From contig NZ_BJTG01000007.1 of the NCBI RefSeq assembly GCF_013340205.1, positions 1-64,000 of the forward strand: DNA of 64,000 nt, given 5' to 3'. Below, piece by piece: positions 1 to 8,241 of the stretch (positions are counted from its first letter, which is position 1; each line of letters begins with the position of its first letter). Source of the stretch: Anaeromyxobacter diazotrophicus. GTDB lineage: Bacteria > Myxococcota > Myxococcia > Myxococcales > Anaeromyxobacteraceae. The position numbers and the translations under genes were made by a program. The notes below the pieces were generated by a model. It made no database searches and had not been told where the DNA came from. It saw only the letters and a list, made by a program, of their open reading frames with translations.

Positions 1-270
1 CTCTTCTGCGAGCTGGCGGCCTCGGCGCGGCGGGTGGTCACGGTGGAGGAGGGGGCGCTCATGGGCGGCTTCGGCGCGGCCTGCCTGGAGGCGTTCGAGC
101 GGGGCGGGGTGCTGCCGGGACTCCAGGTGAAGCGGCTCGGGCTGCCGGACGCGTTCGTCACCCACGGCGACGCGGGCAAGCAGCGCGCCGAGCTCGGCTT
201 CGACGCGGCCGGCATCGCCGCCGCCGCCCGCGAGCTCGTCGGCGACCGCGCCGCGCGCGGCGTGGGGTAG
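1..270 (+). CDS. dxs: 1-deoxy-D-xylulose-5-phosphate synthase, C-terminal end (partial)
   Basis: The reading frame is open from base 1 and ends at 270, so only about 89 C-terminal residues are present. They match the end of the transketolase C-terminal domain of Dxs: VVTVEEGALMGGFGAA is the usual EE-x-x-x-GGFG segment, followed by RLGLPDAFVTHG and a short tail ending GLD/GFD-type (ELGFDAAGIAAAARELV). Dxs condenses pyruvate and glyceraldehyde-3-phosphate with thiamine diphosphate, the first step of the MEP isoprenoid pathway in the cytoplasm. The catalytic N-terminal part lies outside the window, so intactness cannot be judged. The next gene is convergent and starts its stop codon 6 bases away. 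Confidence 0.88.
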   Translation, partial: LFCELAASARRVVTVEEGALMGGFGAACLEAFERGGVLPGLQVKRLGLPDAFVTHGDAGKQRAELGFDAAGIAAAARELVGDRAARGVG

Positions 271-276
271 CTGCGA

Positions 277-1476
277 TCAGTACGGGTACCCGAGCTCGAC
301 GTAGACGTTCAGGTTCTCCCCGAGGCCCTTCGCCACGTCGACGCGCCCGAGCACGTTCGGGTGGACGAAGGCGCGGAAGCCGACGCCGGCCGCGGCGCGC
401 GGGCGGGAGAAGGCCTCGTCGAACGGCCCGAAGACCTGGCCCACCGCGAAGAAGGGGTCGACGCGCCAGTCCGCCACCACGCCGAAGATGTGCGTCTGGA
501 ACAACCGGAGGCGCTGCTCCAGCTCGAGCGTCCAGGCCTGCCGGTCGATGAAGCGATCGGGCATGAAGCCGCGCAGGAGCAGCGCGCCGCCCAGCGAGCT
601 CTGCTGGTAGAAGGGCGCGCGCCCGGAGCTCACGCCGCTCCACAGCAGGCGCGCCGCGCCCGAGACGCGGCCGTTCTCGGGGAAGACCGCCCGCGCCTCC
701 AGCGCGCCGCGCAGGTACGCCGGCGAGCGCGAGAGCCCCTCGACCACCCCGGCCGCGGCGTCCACCCGGACGCCCCGCTCCGCGTAGTCGCCCCCGCGCC
801 GGTCGTCGTAGCGGAGCTCCACCCCCTGCGAGGCGAGGGTGGCGCCGCCCATCCCCGGATCGCCGGGGAAGGCGCGCGGGCTGAGCGGCAGGCCCGGCAC
901 GCCGAGCCCCACCACCGCGTCCGCCTCGAACCAGGCGGCGACGCCCAGGTTGAGGTGCGGCGCCACGTTCAGCCCGCGCCGGAAGCTCGCCAGCGCGCGC
1001 TGGCGCGTGTAGCTCGACTGCGCGTCGAAGGAGGTGCCGGGGCCGAGCCCGAAGTAGCGGAAGAAGACGTCGCGCTGGAGCCGCACCGTCAGCTCGTCGG
1101 TCGAGGCGCCCACGTCGGCGGGGAGGCGCTGCCACTGCAGGAGCGCGTTCCGGTTGATCTGGGTGCTGGCGGAGGCGACCAGCACGAGCGAGGTGTCGTC
1201 GGTGGGGTAGTGGAACCAGCGGAAGGTGCCGGTGTACTGGATGACCGAGTTCCAGCTGAGGCTCGGGGCGAGGATGGACTCGGTGCGCTCGCCCTCCGGG
1301 CACACGCGCAGGAACACCGGCATGAGGCCCCAGGTGTTCCCCTCGTTCGGGAGCGTCGCGTAGATGGGGATGGGCAGGAACTGGGTGGTGAGGCCGGGCC
1401 GGCACTCCGCCGCCGCGCGCGCGCCCCACAGGGCGAGGGCGGCCGCGGCCCAGCGTCGCAGGGCGCGGCGGCTCAC
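277..1476 (-). CDS. BamA/Omp85-type outer-membrane beta-barrel protein
   Basis: A 399-residue protein that opens with a basic and alanine-rich signal peptide (about residues 1-22, cleavage near ARAAA/EC). The rest is rich in alternating polar and aromatic residues typical of beta strands, with glycine-rich turns. The C-terminal half resembles the Omp85 barrel: an SSLGGALLLRGF segment like the conserved (G/S)G-x-x-LRG(F/Y) lid-loop motif, then a strand ending in an aromatic residue (VELGYPY). No POTRA repeats are visible, so this is the short surface-antigen type and not BamA itself. It probably forms an outer-membrane pore or patatin-less Omp85 relative. ATG start at 1476. The substrate cannot be told from sequence. 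Confidence 0.7.
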   Translation of the reverse strand: MSRRALRRWAAAALALWGARAAAECRPGLTTQFLPIPIYATLPNEGNTWGLMPVFLRVCPEGERTESILAPSLSWNSVIQYTGTFRWFHYPTDDTSLVLVASASTQINRNALLQWQRLPADVGASTDELTVRLQRDVFFRYFGLGPGTSFDAQSSYTRQRALASFRRGLNVAPHLNLGVAAWFEADAVVGLGVPGLPLSPRAFPGDPGMGGATLASQGVELRYDDRRGGDYAERGVRVDAAAGVVEGLSRSPAYLRGALEARAVFPENGRVSGAARLLWSGVSSGRAPFYQQSSLGGALLLRGFMPDRFIDRQAWTLELEQRLRLFQTHIFGVVADWRVDPFFAVGQVFGPFDEAFSRPRAAAGVGFRAFVHPNVLGRVDVAKGLGENLNVYVELGYPY

Positions 1477-1572
1477 GCGGCCGGACCGGGGTGGTGGAGG
1501 CTCATGCCGTCGCGCCGTTTACACCAGAAGACGTTGAAGTCGTCGAACGATCTGCTACATAGCCGGCCACCG

Positions 1573-2541
1573 ATGCCGAGCGCTGTGCCGGAGCTGCCGG
1601 GCGAACTCGAGCGTGCGCAGGCGCCGTCCTGGCGCGGCGCCGCGCGCGAGTGGCTGCTCCCCTCGCGGACGATGCGGCGCCGGCTCGGCCCGTTCGCGCT
1701 CGGCCTCGCCTACATCGCGGCGGTGGGCCTCCTGGGCGGGCTGCGCGGCGATCACGTGGCGGTGGGGCTGCTCGGGCTGCTCGACCTCTACAACGAGCGC
1801 TCCCGCCTGTTCCTGCGCCGGTTCTTCCCGTTCATCCTGACGGGCGTGCTCTTCGACTCGATGCGCTACTTCTACTGGCAGGGCATCGCCGGCCGGGTGC
1901 ACGTGGCCGAGCCCTACCTGTTCGAGCGCGCCTGGTTCGGCGTCGGCGGGCGGACCCTCAACGAGCTCTTCCTCGAGCACCACGCGCCCGCGCTCGACCT
2001 GGCCTGCGGCTTCGCCTACCTGGTCTACGTGGGCGAGTACCTGGGGCTCGCGTTCGTGCTCTTCTGGCGCGGGCGGCTCGACGCGGTGACGACCTTCGCC
2101 CGCTCGTTCCTGATCGTGAACGTCATGGGGTACGTCACCTACTTCGTCTACGCGGCGGCGCCGCCCTGGTACGTCACCCAGTACGGCCTGGGTCCCGCCC
2201 GCCTCGACGTCCGGCCTGCGGCGGCGGCGGCGCACCGCTTCGACGCGCTGCTCGGCACCCGCTTCTTCGACGAGATGTACGGGCGCGGGGTGGACGTGTT
2301 CGGCGCCTACCCGTCGCTGCACGTGGCCTACCCGCTCATCGCGGCGATCCTGGCCTTCCGGCTGCCCGAGCTGCGCTGGGCGCGCTGGCCGGCCGTGGCG
2401 TTCTTCCTCCTCATGTGCCTCTCCGCGGTCTACCTGCAGCACCACTACGTCACCGACGTGGTGCTCGGGATCGCCTACGCCGTCGCCGCGCTCGCGGCGG
2501 TCTCGGCCTGGGAGCGGCGGCGCGCGCCGGCCGCCGGCTGA
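1573..2541 (+). CDS. PAP2-superfamily membrane phosphatase / inositol-phosphorylceramide-synthase-like
   Basis: A 322-residue polytopic membrane protein with about six hydrophobic segments. It carries the PAP2 (lipid phosphatase) active-site signatures: PSLHVAYP with S248 and H250, and HHYVTD with H291 and D295. The spacing and the long N-terminal membrane region resemble the AUR1/inositol phosphotransferase branch more than undecaprenyl-pyrophosphate phosphatase. It probably moves or removes a phospho-headgroup of a lipid at the inner membrane. The ATG at 1573 is chosen because homology-like sequence starts soon after it; an in-frame ATG at 1504 would add 23 unconvincing residues. A weak TTGAAG/TACATA pair (1534-1561) could be a promoter. 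The next gene begins 2 bases after the stop. Confidence 0.75.
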   Translation: MPSAVPELPGELERAQAPSWRGAAREWLLPSRTMRRRLGPFALGLAYIAAVGLLGGLRGDHVAVGLLGLLDLYNERSRLFLRRFFPFILTGVLFDSMRYFYWQGIAGRVHVAEPYLFERAWFGVGGRTLNELFLEHHAPALDLACGFAYLVYVGEYLGLAFVLFWRGRLDAVTTFARSFLIVNVMGYVTYFVYAAAPPWYVTQYGLGPARLDVRPAAAAAHRFDALLGTRFFDEMYGRGVDVFGAYPSLHVAYPLIAAILAFRLPELRWARWPAVAFFLLMCLSAVYLQHHYVTDVVLGIAYAVAALAAVSAWERRRAPAAG

Positions 2542-2543
2542 CG

Positions 2544-4805
2544 GTGCCGGGGAACGACCGGGCCACCCGCGCCCTGGCGCGCGTCGTGCGGTGGCGCGGG
2601 GCGTTCCTCGCCGTCTACGCGCTGCTCGTCCCGGTGGCGGCGGTGGTGGCGGCGCGCATCCCGTCCGAGGGCGCCATCGACCGGCTGATCGTGCCGAGCG
2701 ATCCGGACTACGCGGCGACGCGCGCCTTCCAGCGCATCTTCCCCGAGACGCCGCAGGTGCTGCTGCTCCTCGAGTCGGAGGACCCGTGGTCCCGGCAGGC
2801 CGTGGCGCGGGTCGACGCGGCCGAGGGGGCGCTGCGCGGGGTGCCGCACGTCGGGGCCTTCTCCGTCCTGGACGTGCTGCGGCGCGCCCGGCCCGGCGCC
2901 GGGCTCGACGAGCTGCGCCGGGTGGCGGCGGGCACGGACTTCTTCCGGCGGCAGGGCCTGGTCGGGGACCGCTTCATGACCGTGATGGTCGGCCTCGACG
3001 TGCGCGGGCCGGCCGAGCGCGACGCGGCGCTGGCGGCGGTGGACGCCGCGCTCGCGGGCGCGCGCGTGGGGCCGGTGCGCAGGGTGGGGGCGCCCTACGT
3101 GACCTCCTGGCTCGAGCGGCAGTCGTCGGCCGCCTCGGCGCGGTCGTTCCCCATCTTCGCGGTGCTGCTGGTCGGCATCGCGCTCTTCCTCTACCGCTCG
3201 TGGCGGGCGCTCCTGGCGCTGGTGCTGGCGCTCGGGGCGGCGGTCGCCCTGGGCGTCGCCGCCGGAGGGCTGCTGGGCTTCACCTTCACCATCGTCTCGG
3301 TGCTGGTGCCGCTCACGCTGCTCGTGACGACGCTCGCCACCCTCGTCTACCTGCACTCGCGCTTCGTGGATCAGCCGCCGGGCGTGCCGCTCCGCGAGCA
3401 CCACCTGGCGGCGCTCCGCAACAAGCTCCTGCCGGTGACCGCCTCCACGCTGGCGGCCGCGCTGGGGTTCGCCGCGCTGGCCGTCTCGCGCATCCGGCCC
3501 ATCCGCGAGATGGGCCTGTGGACCGCGGCGGGCCTGGTGGTGTCCTGGGTGGTCTGCCTCACGCTCTTCCCGGCGCTGCAGCTCGTGCTGAAGACGCCCA
3601 CGGGCCAGAGCGTCCGGGTCCGCGGCCGGCTCTATGACCGGGTGGCGGACGCCCTCCCGGGGCTCACCTTCCGGCACCGCTGGACCCTCGCAGGCGGCGC
3701 GCTGGCCGTGTGCGCGGCCGGGCTGGTGGCCGTCTTCGGCGTCCCGGGGGCGGTGCGCGGCATGTCGGTGGGCGTCGACACGCTGGCCTACCTCGACCCC
3801 TCCACGGCGATCCACCGCGACCTCGCCTGGTTCCGCGAGCACGTGATGGACCTCAACGTGGCGCGCGTGTGGATCCACCTGCCGGCCCCGGCCGCCACCG
3901 ACCCGGAGGTGCTGCGGGCCGTCGACCGCTTCCAGAGCGCCGTCGAGGCCGCGCCCGACGTGACGGCGGCGATCGGCCCGACCACGCCGCTGCGGCTGCG
4001 GCGCTACCTGGCCGGCCAGGGGGAGGCGCTGCCGGCCGACGCAGACGGGTTCGCCAGCGCCGCGGCCGACCTGGAGCAGCTCCTCCTCACCGAGCCGGAC
4101 CTGCGCGGGTTCATCGACGTGAAGGGGCTCGCGGACCTGCAGCTCACGGTGCTCTTCCGGAACGGCGACGCGGCCGGCTACCAGGCGATGGCGGGCCGGG
4201 TGGCGGCCGCGTGGCAGGCGGCGCGCGCCGGGGCGCCGGCGCTGGCGGGCGCCGAGATGCGGGTGGTCGGCGAGTCGCTCCTGCAGACGAAGGTCGGGGC
4301 GAGCCTGGTGCCGACCTTGGCGGAGAGCTTCACGCTCACGGTGGTGCTCATCTTCGCCGTCTTCCTGGTGCTCTTCCGCAGCGGGGTCGAGCGGCTCCTG
4401 GCGATGATCCCGTCGCTGTTCGCGCTCCTGGCCACCTTCCTCGGGATGCGCCTGCTCGGGGGGTCGCTCAACGTCGCCACCATCATCATCGCCACCACCG
4501 TCCTCGGCACCACCGAGAACGACCAGATCCACTTCTTCCACCACATGCACGAGCGCGCCGGCGCCGGGGTGGAGGAGCGGCTCCGCCACACCTTGAGGGT
4601 CTCGGGCCGCGCCATCGCCTTCGCGACCCTCATCAACGCGGCCGGGTTCCTCGGCCTGGCGGTCTCGAGCTTCCCGCCGCTCCGGCAGTTCGGGATCATG
4701 GCGTCGGCCGCCTTCCTGCTGGCGCTCCTGGCGGACTTCACGGCGCTGCCCGCCAGCCTCTGGATCGCGGCGCGGTGGCGCGCGCGGCGCCCGCCGGCAC
4801 CCTGA
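2544..4805 (+). CDS. RND-superfamily (MMPL/HAE3-type) exporter
   Basis: A 753-residue protein in the classic duplicated RND arrangement: one N-terminal membrane helix (about 15-35), a large extracytoplasmic loop (RLIVPSDPDYAATRAFQ onward), five or more helices at about 203-350, a second single helix near 380, a second loop, and a final helix bundle from about 595. The TTENDQIHFFHHMHERA stretch with charged residues in the membrane region fits the proton relay of HAE3/MMPL proteins. Such pumps export lipids or hydrophobic compounds without needing an AcrA-type partner. GTG at 2544 follows the PAP2 stop by 2 bases, so the two are probably co-translated and may act on the same lipid. Confidence 0.82.
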   Translation: MPGNDRATRALARVVRWRGAFLAVYALLVPVAAVVAARIPSEGAIDRLIVPSDPDYAATRAFQRIFPETPQVLLLLESEDPWSRQAVARVDAAEGALRGVPHVGAFSVLDVLRRARPGAGLDELRRVAAGTDFFRRQGLVGDRFMTVMVGLDVRGPAERDAALAAVDAALAGARVGPVRRVGAPYVTSWLERQSSAASARSFPIFAVLLVGIALFLYRSWRALLALVLALGAAVALGVAAGGLLGFTFTIVSVLVPLTLLVTTLATLVYLHSRFVDQPPGVPLREHHLAALRNKLLPVTASTLAAALGFAALAVSRIRPIREMGLWTAAGLVVSWVVCLTLFPALQLVLKTPTGQSVRVRGRLYDRVADALPGLTFRHRWTLAGGALAVCAAGLVAVFGVPGAVRGMSVGVDTLAYLDPSTAIHRDLAWFREHVMDLNVARVWIHLPAPAATDPEVLRAVDRFQSAVEAAPDVTAAIGPTTPLRLRRYLAGQGEALPADADGFASAAADLEQLLLTEPDLRGFIDVKGLADLQLTVLFRNGDAAGYQAMAGRVAAAWQAARAGAPALAGAEMRVVGESLLQTKVGASLVPTLAESFTLTVVLIFAVFLVLFRSGVERLLAMIPSLFALLATFLGMRLLGGSLNVATIIIATTVLGTTENDQIHFFHHMHERAGAGVEERLRHTLRVSGRAIAFATLINAAGFLGLAVSSFPPLRQFGIMASAAFLLALLADFTALPASLWIAARWRARRPPAP

Positions 4806-4875
4806 GCCGATCCGGCTTTCCTCGCGCCGGGCCCGGGGCTAGCCTACGCCGCCACCCACGCACCGAGGAGCCCAC

Positions 4876-6321
4876 GTGTCCGACCTCGCCGACCTCGAAC
4901 CCCGCCCGCTGTGGAGGTACTTCCTCGAGCTGTCCCGCATCCCGCGCGGCTCGCGCAACGAGGCGGCGGCCATGCGCTGGGTGGCGGAGCAGGGGCGGGC
5001 GCTCGGGTGCGCGGTGGAGCAGGACGCGGTGGGGAACGTCCTCCTGCGCAAGGCGGCTGCGCGCGGCGGCGAGGGGCGCGCGCCGGTGGCGCTGCAGGTG
5101 CACGCCGACATGGTGTGCGAGAAGAACGAGGGCACTCCGCACGACTTCGAGCGGGACGGCATCGACGTCGTCCGGGACGGCGAGGTGGTGCGGGCGCGCG
5201 GCACGACGCTCGGCGCCGACGACGGCATCGGCGTGGCGGCGGCGCTGGCGGCCCTGGCCGATCCCGAGCTGCGGCACGGGCCGCTCGAGGTGCTCGTCAC
5301 CGTGGACGAGGAGACCGGGCTCACCGGCGCCAACGCGGTCCGGCCCGGGTGGCTGGCGGCGAAGGTCCTCCTCAACCTGGACAGCGAGGAGGAGGGCGAG
5401 CTCACCATCGGGTGCGCCGGCGGCGTCGACACCGTCGCCACCCGCCGCGTGACGCGCGCCGCGCCCGCCGCCGGGAGCGTGCCGCTGCGGGTGAAGGTCT
5501 CCGGGCTGCGGGGCGGCCACTCCGGCACCGACATCGCGGCCGGCCGCGGCAACGCGCTGCGCGTCCTGGGGCAGGTGCTGGCCGCGCTGGCGGCCGGGGG
5601 AGGGTGCGAGCTCGCCTCGGTGCGCGGCGGCAACAAGCGCAACGCCATCGCCCGCGAGGCCTCGGCGGTGCTGCAGGTGGCGCCGGGCCGGGCGGCGGCG
5701 GTGCGCGAGGAGGTGGCGCGGCAGGAGGCCGCCTGGCGCGCGGCGCTGGGCGCCTTCGACCCGGGCCTGTCCGTGGCGGTGGAGCCGGGGAGCGCGGGGC
5801 CGGTGCTCTCGCCGGCCGACGCGCAGGCGGTGGTGGGGCTCCTCCTGGCGGGGCCGCACGGGGTGGAGGCGATGAGCCCGGACATCCCGGGGCTGGTCCA
5901 GACCTCGACCAACTTCGGCGTGTTCGAGACGCGGGACGACGCCGTCGAGGCGAACTTCCTCACCCGCAGCTCGGTCGACGCCTCCAAGTCGGCGCTGGCG
6001 GCGCGCATCGCGGGCGTGTGCGCGCTGGCGGGCTTCGAGACCCACACCACGGGCGGCTACCCGGGCTGGAAGCCCGAGCCGGGCGCGCCCGTCGTGAAGC
6101 TCGTCGACGGCGTCCACCGGGAGCTGTTCGGCAAGCCCATGGTGGTCCGCGCCATCCACGCGGGCCTGGAGTGCGGCCTCATCGGCGAGAAGTACCCGGG
6201 CCTGCAGATGGTCTCGTTCGGCCCGACCATGTGGGACGCCCACACGCCCGACGAGCGGGTGAGCATCGCCTCCGTGCAGAACTTCTGGCGGCTGCTGCGC
6301 GCGGTGCTCGAGCGCGTCTGA
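4876..6321 (+). CDS. pepD: aminoacyl-histidine dipeptidase (beta-Ala-His dipeptidase)
   Basis: A 481-residue M20C/PepD metallopeptidase, the usual length for the family. Zinc ligands and catalytic residues are visible: HADMVCEKN with H76 and D78, GADDGIG with bridging D115, and the catalytic DEETGL with E145/E146. The LRGGHSGTDI segment in the lid domain is also characteristic. The enzyme hydrolyses Xaa-His and other dipeptides in the cytoplasm. The start is GTG at 4876, placed 5 bases after GAGGAG (a good ribosome-binding site). It is separated by 70 bases from the exporter upstream and followed by a long gene-free, repeat-rich region. Confidence 0.92.
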   Translation: MSDLADLEPRPLWRYFLELSRIPRGSRNEAAAMRWVAEQGRALGCAVEQDAVGNVLLRKAAARGGEGRAPVALQVHADMVCEKNEGTPHDFERDGIDVVRDGEVVRARGTTLGADDGIGVAAALAALADPELRHGPLEVLVTVDEETGLTGANAVRPGWLAAKVLLNLDSEEEGELTIGCAGGVDTVATRRVTRAAPAAGSVPLRVKVSGLRGGHSGTDIAAGRGNALRVLGQVLAALAAGGGCELASVRGGNKRNAIAREASAVLQVAPGRAAAVREEVARQEAAWRAALGAFDPGLSVAVEPGSAGPVLSPADAQAVVGLLLAGPHGVEAMSPDIPGLVQTSTNFGVFETRDDAVEANFLTRSSVDASKSALAARIAGVCALAGFETHTTGGYPGWKPEPGAPVVKLVDGVHRELFGKPMVVRAIHAGLECGLIGEKYPGLQMVSFGPTMWDAHTPDERVSIASVQNFWRLLRAVLERV

Positions 6322-6399
6322 GCCGCCGCTGCCGGCCCCTGCCGGCCGCTGCCGGGAGCGAGCCTCTCCTTCCTGCGCGAAGAGAGAGCGGGTCCGAGC

Positions 6400-6624
6400 G
6401 GGGGCGGCGGGGTGGCCCTCCGGCGGTGCTCGGCAAACGACCTGCCGGGTGGGATCCGGCGGCCGGTGCAGAAACGCTCGGCGGCTTGCACCGCAACGTG
6501 CCGCGCCGCGGAGGCGCGAGAGGAACGCGCGCCGGCGCGGCACCGGCGGTGCAGCGCCCGTTCATCGGGAGTGGTCTTCCGCAGGTCGGCCTCCGCTCCG
6601 GCGGAGGGCCACCCCGCCGCCCCC
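6400..6624 (+). repeat. structured inverted-repeat element, copy A
   Basis: About 225 bp bounded by a perfect 23-bp terminal inverted repeat (6400-6422 and 6602-6624; core GGGGTGGCCCTCCG). Inside is a 10-bp perfect hairpin stem, GTGCCGCGCC (6498-6507) with GGCGCGGCAC (6534-6543), flanked by further partial pairing. It has no coding potential. The same architecture and shared sequence blocks (for example CGCAGGTCGGCCT near the right end) recur in copies B and C of this window, so this is a dispersed family and not a chance palindrome. It could be a MITE-like element or a structured RNA; no transposase or clear target-site duplication is seen. Confidence 0.8.
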
Positions 6625-6721
6625 CTGGCGGGCGGGATCTGAGCGCTCAAAGTTCGCGATCGCGGCGAGCGGAACGCTCGGGGGCACGATCACGCCGAGC
6701 GGTCGGTTCCCATGCGCGGGA

Positions 6722-6935
6722 GTCGGGGTGGCCACTCGCCGGAGCGCAGCCAGACCTGCGGACGGACCCGCCCGCCCTACGCCCGGCCAGCAACGCCGGT
6801 GCCACGCCGACCCGTGCGCCGCGCGTACCGCGTCGGCGTGGCACGTCGCGTTGCCGGGCCTGGAGCGTTTCCGCCGACGCCCGCCTACCCAGCCCGGCAG
6901 GTCGTTGGCGAGCACCGCCGAGTGGCCACCCCGAC
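6722..6935 (-). repeat. structured inverted-repeat element, copy B (inverted relative to A)
   Basis: About 214 bp bounded by a perfect 17-bp terminal inverted repeat (6722-6738 and 6919-6935; core GGGGTGGCCACTCG). Read on the minus strand it lines up with copy A along its length, sharing for example the block ACGACCTGCCGGG and the central hairpin. The central stem is GTGCCACGCCGA (6799-6810) with TCGGCGTGGCAC (6833-6844), 12 bp and perfect. Relative to A and C, one stem pair is A-T instead of G-C on both arms, a compensatory change. Its right-hand edge is partly duplicated 47 bp downstream. Confidence 0.8.
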
Positions 6936-7025
6936 GCACGCAGCACGGAACCGATCCGCGGACTGGCGGGCGTCACCCCGACGCACGCAGCTCGGAGCTG
7001 ATCGGGCGCCGCCCCGGCGGAGCGC

Positions 7026-8210
7026 TCAGGCCCGGTTGAGGAAGATGGGCAGCCCGCGCTTCGCGGCGTAACTCGGCCGGAGGCGGTCGGTGTTGTACAT
7101 GGACGCGAGGTCGACCTTGCGGGGCCCGAGCTTGGGGTCGGGGATGGGCACGAGGTCGTACTTGCCGTCGACGAGGGCCGACATGAGACCGCTCTTGCCC
7201 TCCAGCATGGCGTCGAAGGCCATGGTGCCGTAGGTGAGCGCCACCAGCTTGTCGATGAAGTCGGGGTCGCCGGAGCGCAGGTCGTAGGTGAGGTCGGAGA
7301 CGATGGTCTCCTCGCCGGTGCGGGCCTTGATCTCGTCCGAGAGCGACTCGGCGACGCTGGCCTTCTTGCGGTGGCCGAAGGCGTCGGCGTCGCCGTACTC
7401 CTGCACCCGGTACCCCTCCCACTCGGCGCCCTCGGAGAGGACGATGAGCGAGTAGTTGCTGGGGTTCTCGCGCTTGTCGGTCAGGAGCAGGTCGAGGACG
7501 CGGTCGAGCGGCGCCTTGTACTCGGGGATGAGGCAGCGGATGGAGGTGACGAAGGCGGTGTAGAGGGCGGTGAAGCCGGCGTCGCGGCCGAAGACGCGGA
7601 AGATGCCGACGCGCTCGTGCGAGCCGACGGTGGTCCGCTGGCGCTGGATGGCGTCGATCGCGCGGGTGATGGCCGTCGAGAAGCCGATGCAGTACTCGGT
7701 GTTGCGGACGTCGTTGTCCATCGTCTTCGGGATGGCGATGACCTTGGCGCCGAGCTGGTGGAGCCGGGCGGCGTAGCTGAGCGTGTCGTCGCCGCCGATG
7801 GGGATGAGGTAGTCGATGCCGAGCGCGTCCAGGTTCTTCAGCACCTGCTTGCTCACGTCGTGGACGGTGCTGGTCTGGCCGCCCTTCGTGCTCTGCGTGG
7901 CGGGGAAGTCGCCGGCCGCGAGGTGCGGCGGGAGCTTCTTCATCTTGGAGGGGTTCGTGCGCGAGGAGTGCAGCACCGTCCCGCCGCTGCGGTCGATGCG
8001 GCGGGTGTTCTCGCGGTTGAGCGGCATCACGTAGCGCGCCTTGCTCTGCGCGTCATCGAGGTCGAGGTGGGTGAGCCCCTCCCAGCCGCGGCGGATACCG
8101 ACCACCTCGAGGCCGTGCTCGGCGGCCCGGTAGGTGACGCTCTTGATGACCGAGTTGAGGCCCGGGACGTCGCCGCCCCCGGTGAGGATGCCGATGCGCT
8201 TGCTCGCCAT
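7026..8210 (-). CDS. pfp: 6-phosphofructokinase, PPi-type signature
   Basis: A 394-residue PfkA-family enzyme phosphorylating fructose-6-phosphate to the 1,6-bisphosphate in glycolysis. The N-terminal GILTGGGDVPGLN phosphate-binding loop is intact. The phosphoryl-donor determinants are GGDD with D142, and PKTMDND with K162; these are 20 residues apart, as are positions 104 and 124 of E. coli PfkA, where ATP enzymes have Gly and Gly. Asp plus Lys is the established signature of pyrophosphate-dependent enzymes, so a reversible PPi-linked reaction is likely. The fructose-6-phosphate-binding region (SHERVGIFRVFGRDAGF) is present. ATG at 8210. It lies 31 bases downstream of the ybaK-like gene on the same strand. 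Confidence 0.88.
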   Translation of the reverse strand: MASKRIGILTGGGDVPGLNSVIKSVTYRAAEHGLEVVGIRRGWEGLTHLDLDDAQSKARYVMPLNRENTRRIDRSGGTVLHSSRTNPSKMKKLPPHLAAGDFPATQSTKGGQTSTVHDVSKQVLKNLDALGIDYLIPIGGDDTLSYAARLHQLGAKVIAIPKTMDNDVRNTEYCIGFSTAITRAIDAIQRQRTTVGSHERVGIFRVFGRDAGFTALYTAFVTSIRCLIPEYKAPLDRVLDLLLTDKRENPSNYSLIVLSEGAEWEGYRVQEYGDADAFGHRKKASVAESLSDEIKARTGEETIVSDLTYDLRSGDPDFIDKLVALTYGTMAFDAMLEGKSGLMSALVDGKYDLVPIPDPKLGPRKVDLASMYNTDRLRPSYAAKRGLPIFLNRA

Positions 8211-8241
8211 GGCCCCATCCTAAGAGGACGTCGCCGCCGCG

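Larger units (their letters stand above)
6322..7025. other. 704-bp gene-free region carrying two inverted-repeat elements
   Basis: I find no convincing gene between pepD and the phosphofructokinase gene; the short reading frames here are low-complexity and run through repeats. The region starts with a CTGCCGGCC-type short tandem (6327-6356), then holds repeat copy A (6400-6624), a 97-bp spacer, and copy B in opposite orientation (6722-6935). After B, an 18-bp stretch from its right edge (6927-6944) is repeated at 6974-6991. The phosphofructokinase stop at 7026 lies just past this, so the region may also serve as a transcription end for both convergent genes. Confidence 0.75.

Noticed and set aside
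1534-1561. Sigma-70 promoter TTGAAG/TACATA before the PAP2 gene
   Set aside because: The -10 box matches only three of six positions and would leave a leader of about five bases; kept only as a remark in the gene entry.
2475-4589. Long antisense frame opposite the RND exporter
   Set aside because: Composition is repetitive His/Arg/Glu/Pro as expected from reading GC-rich coding DNA backwards; no domain is visible and the exporter on the other strand is clear.
6400-7025. Short protein-coding genes inside the repeat-rich gap
   Set aside because: Several open frames of 70-190 codons cross the inverted repeats on both strands; they have no ribosome-binding sites or recognisable domains, and frames shift between copies.
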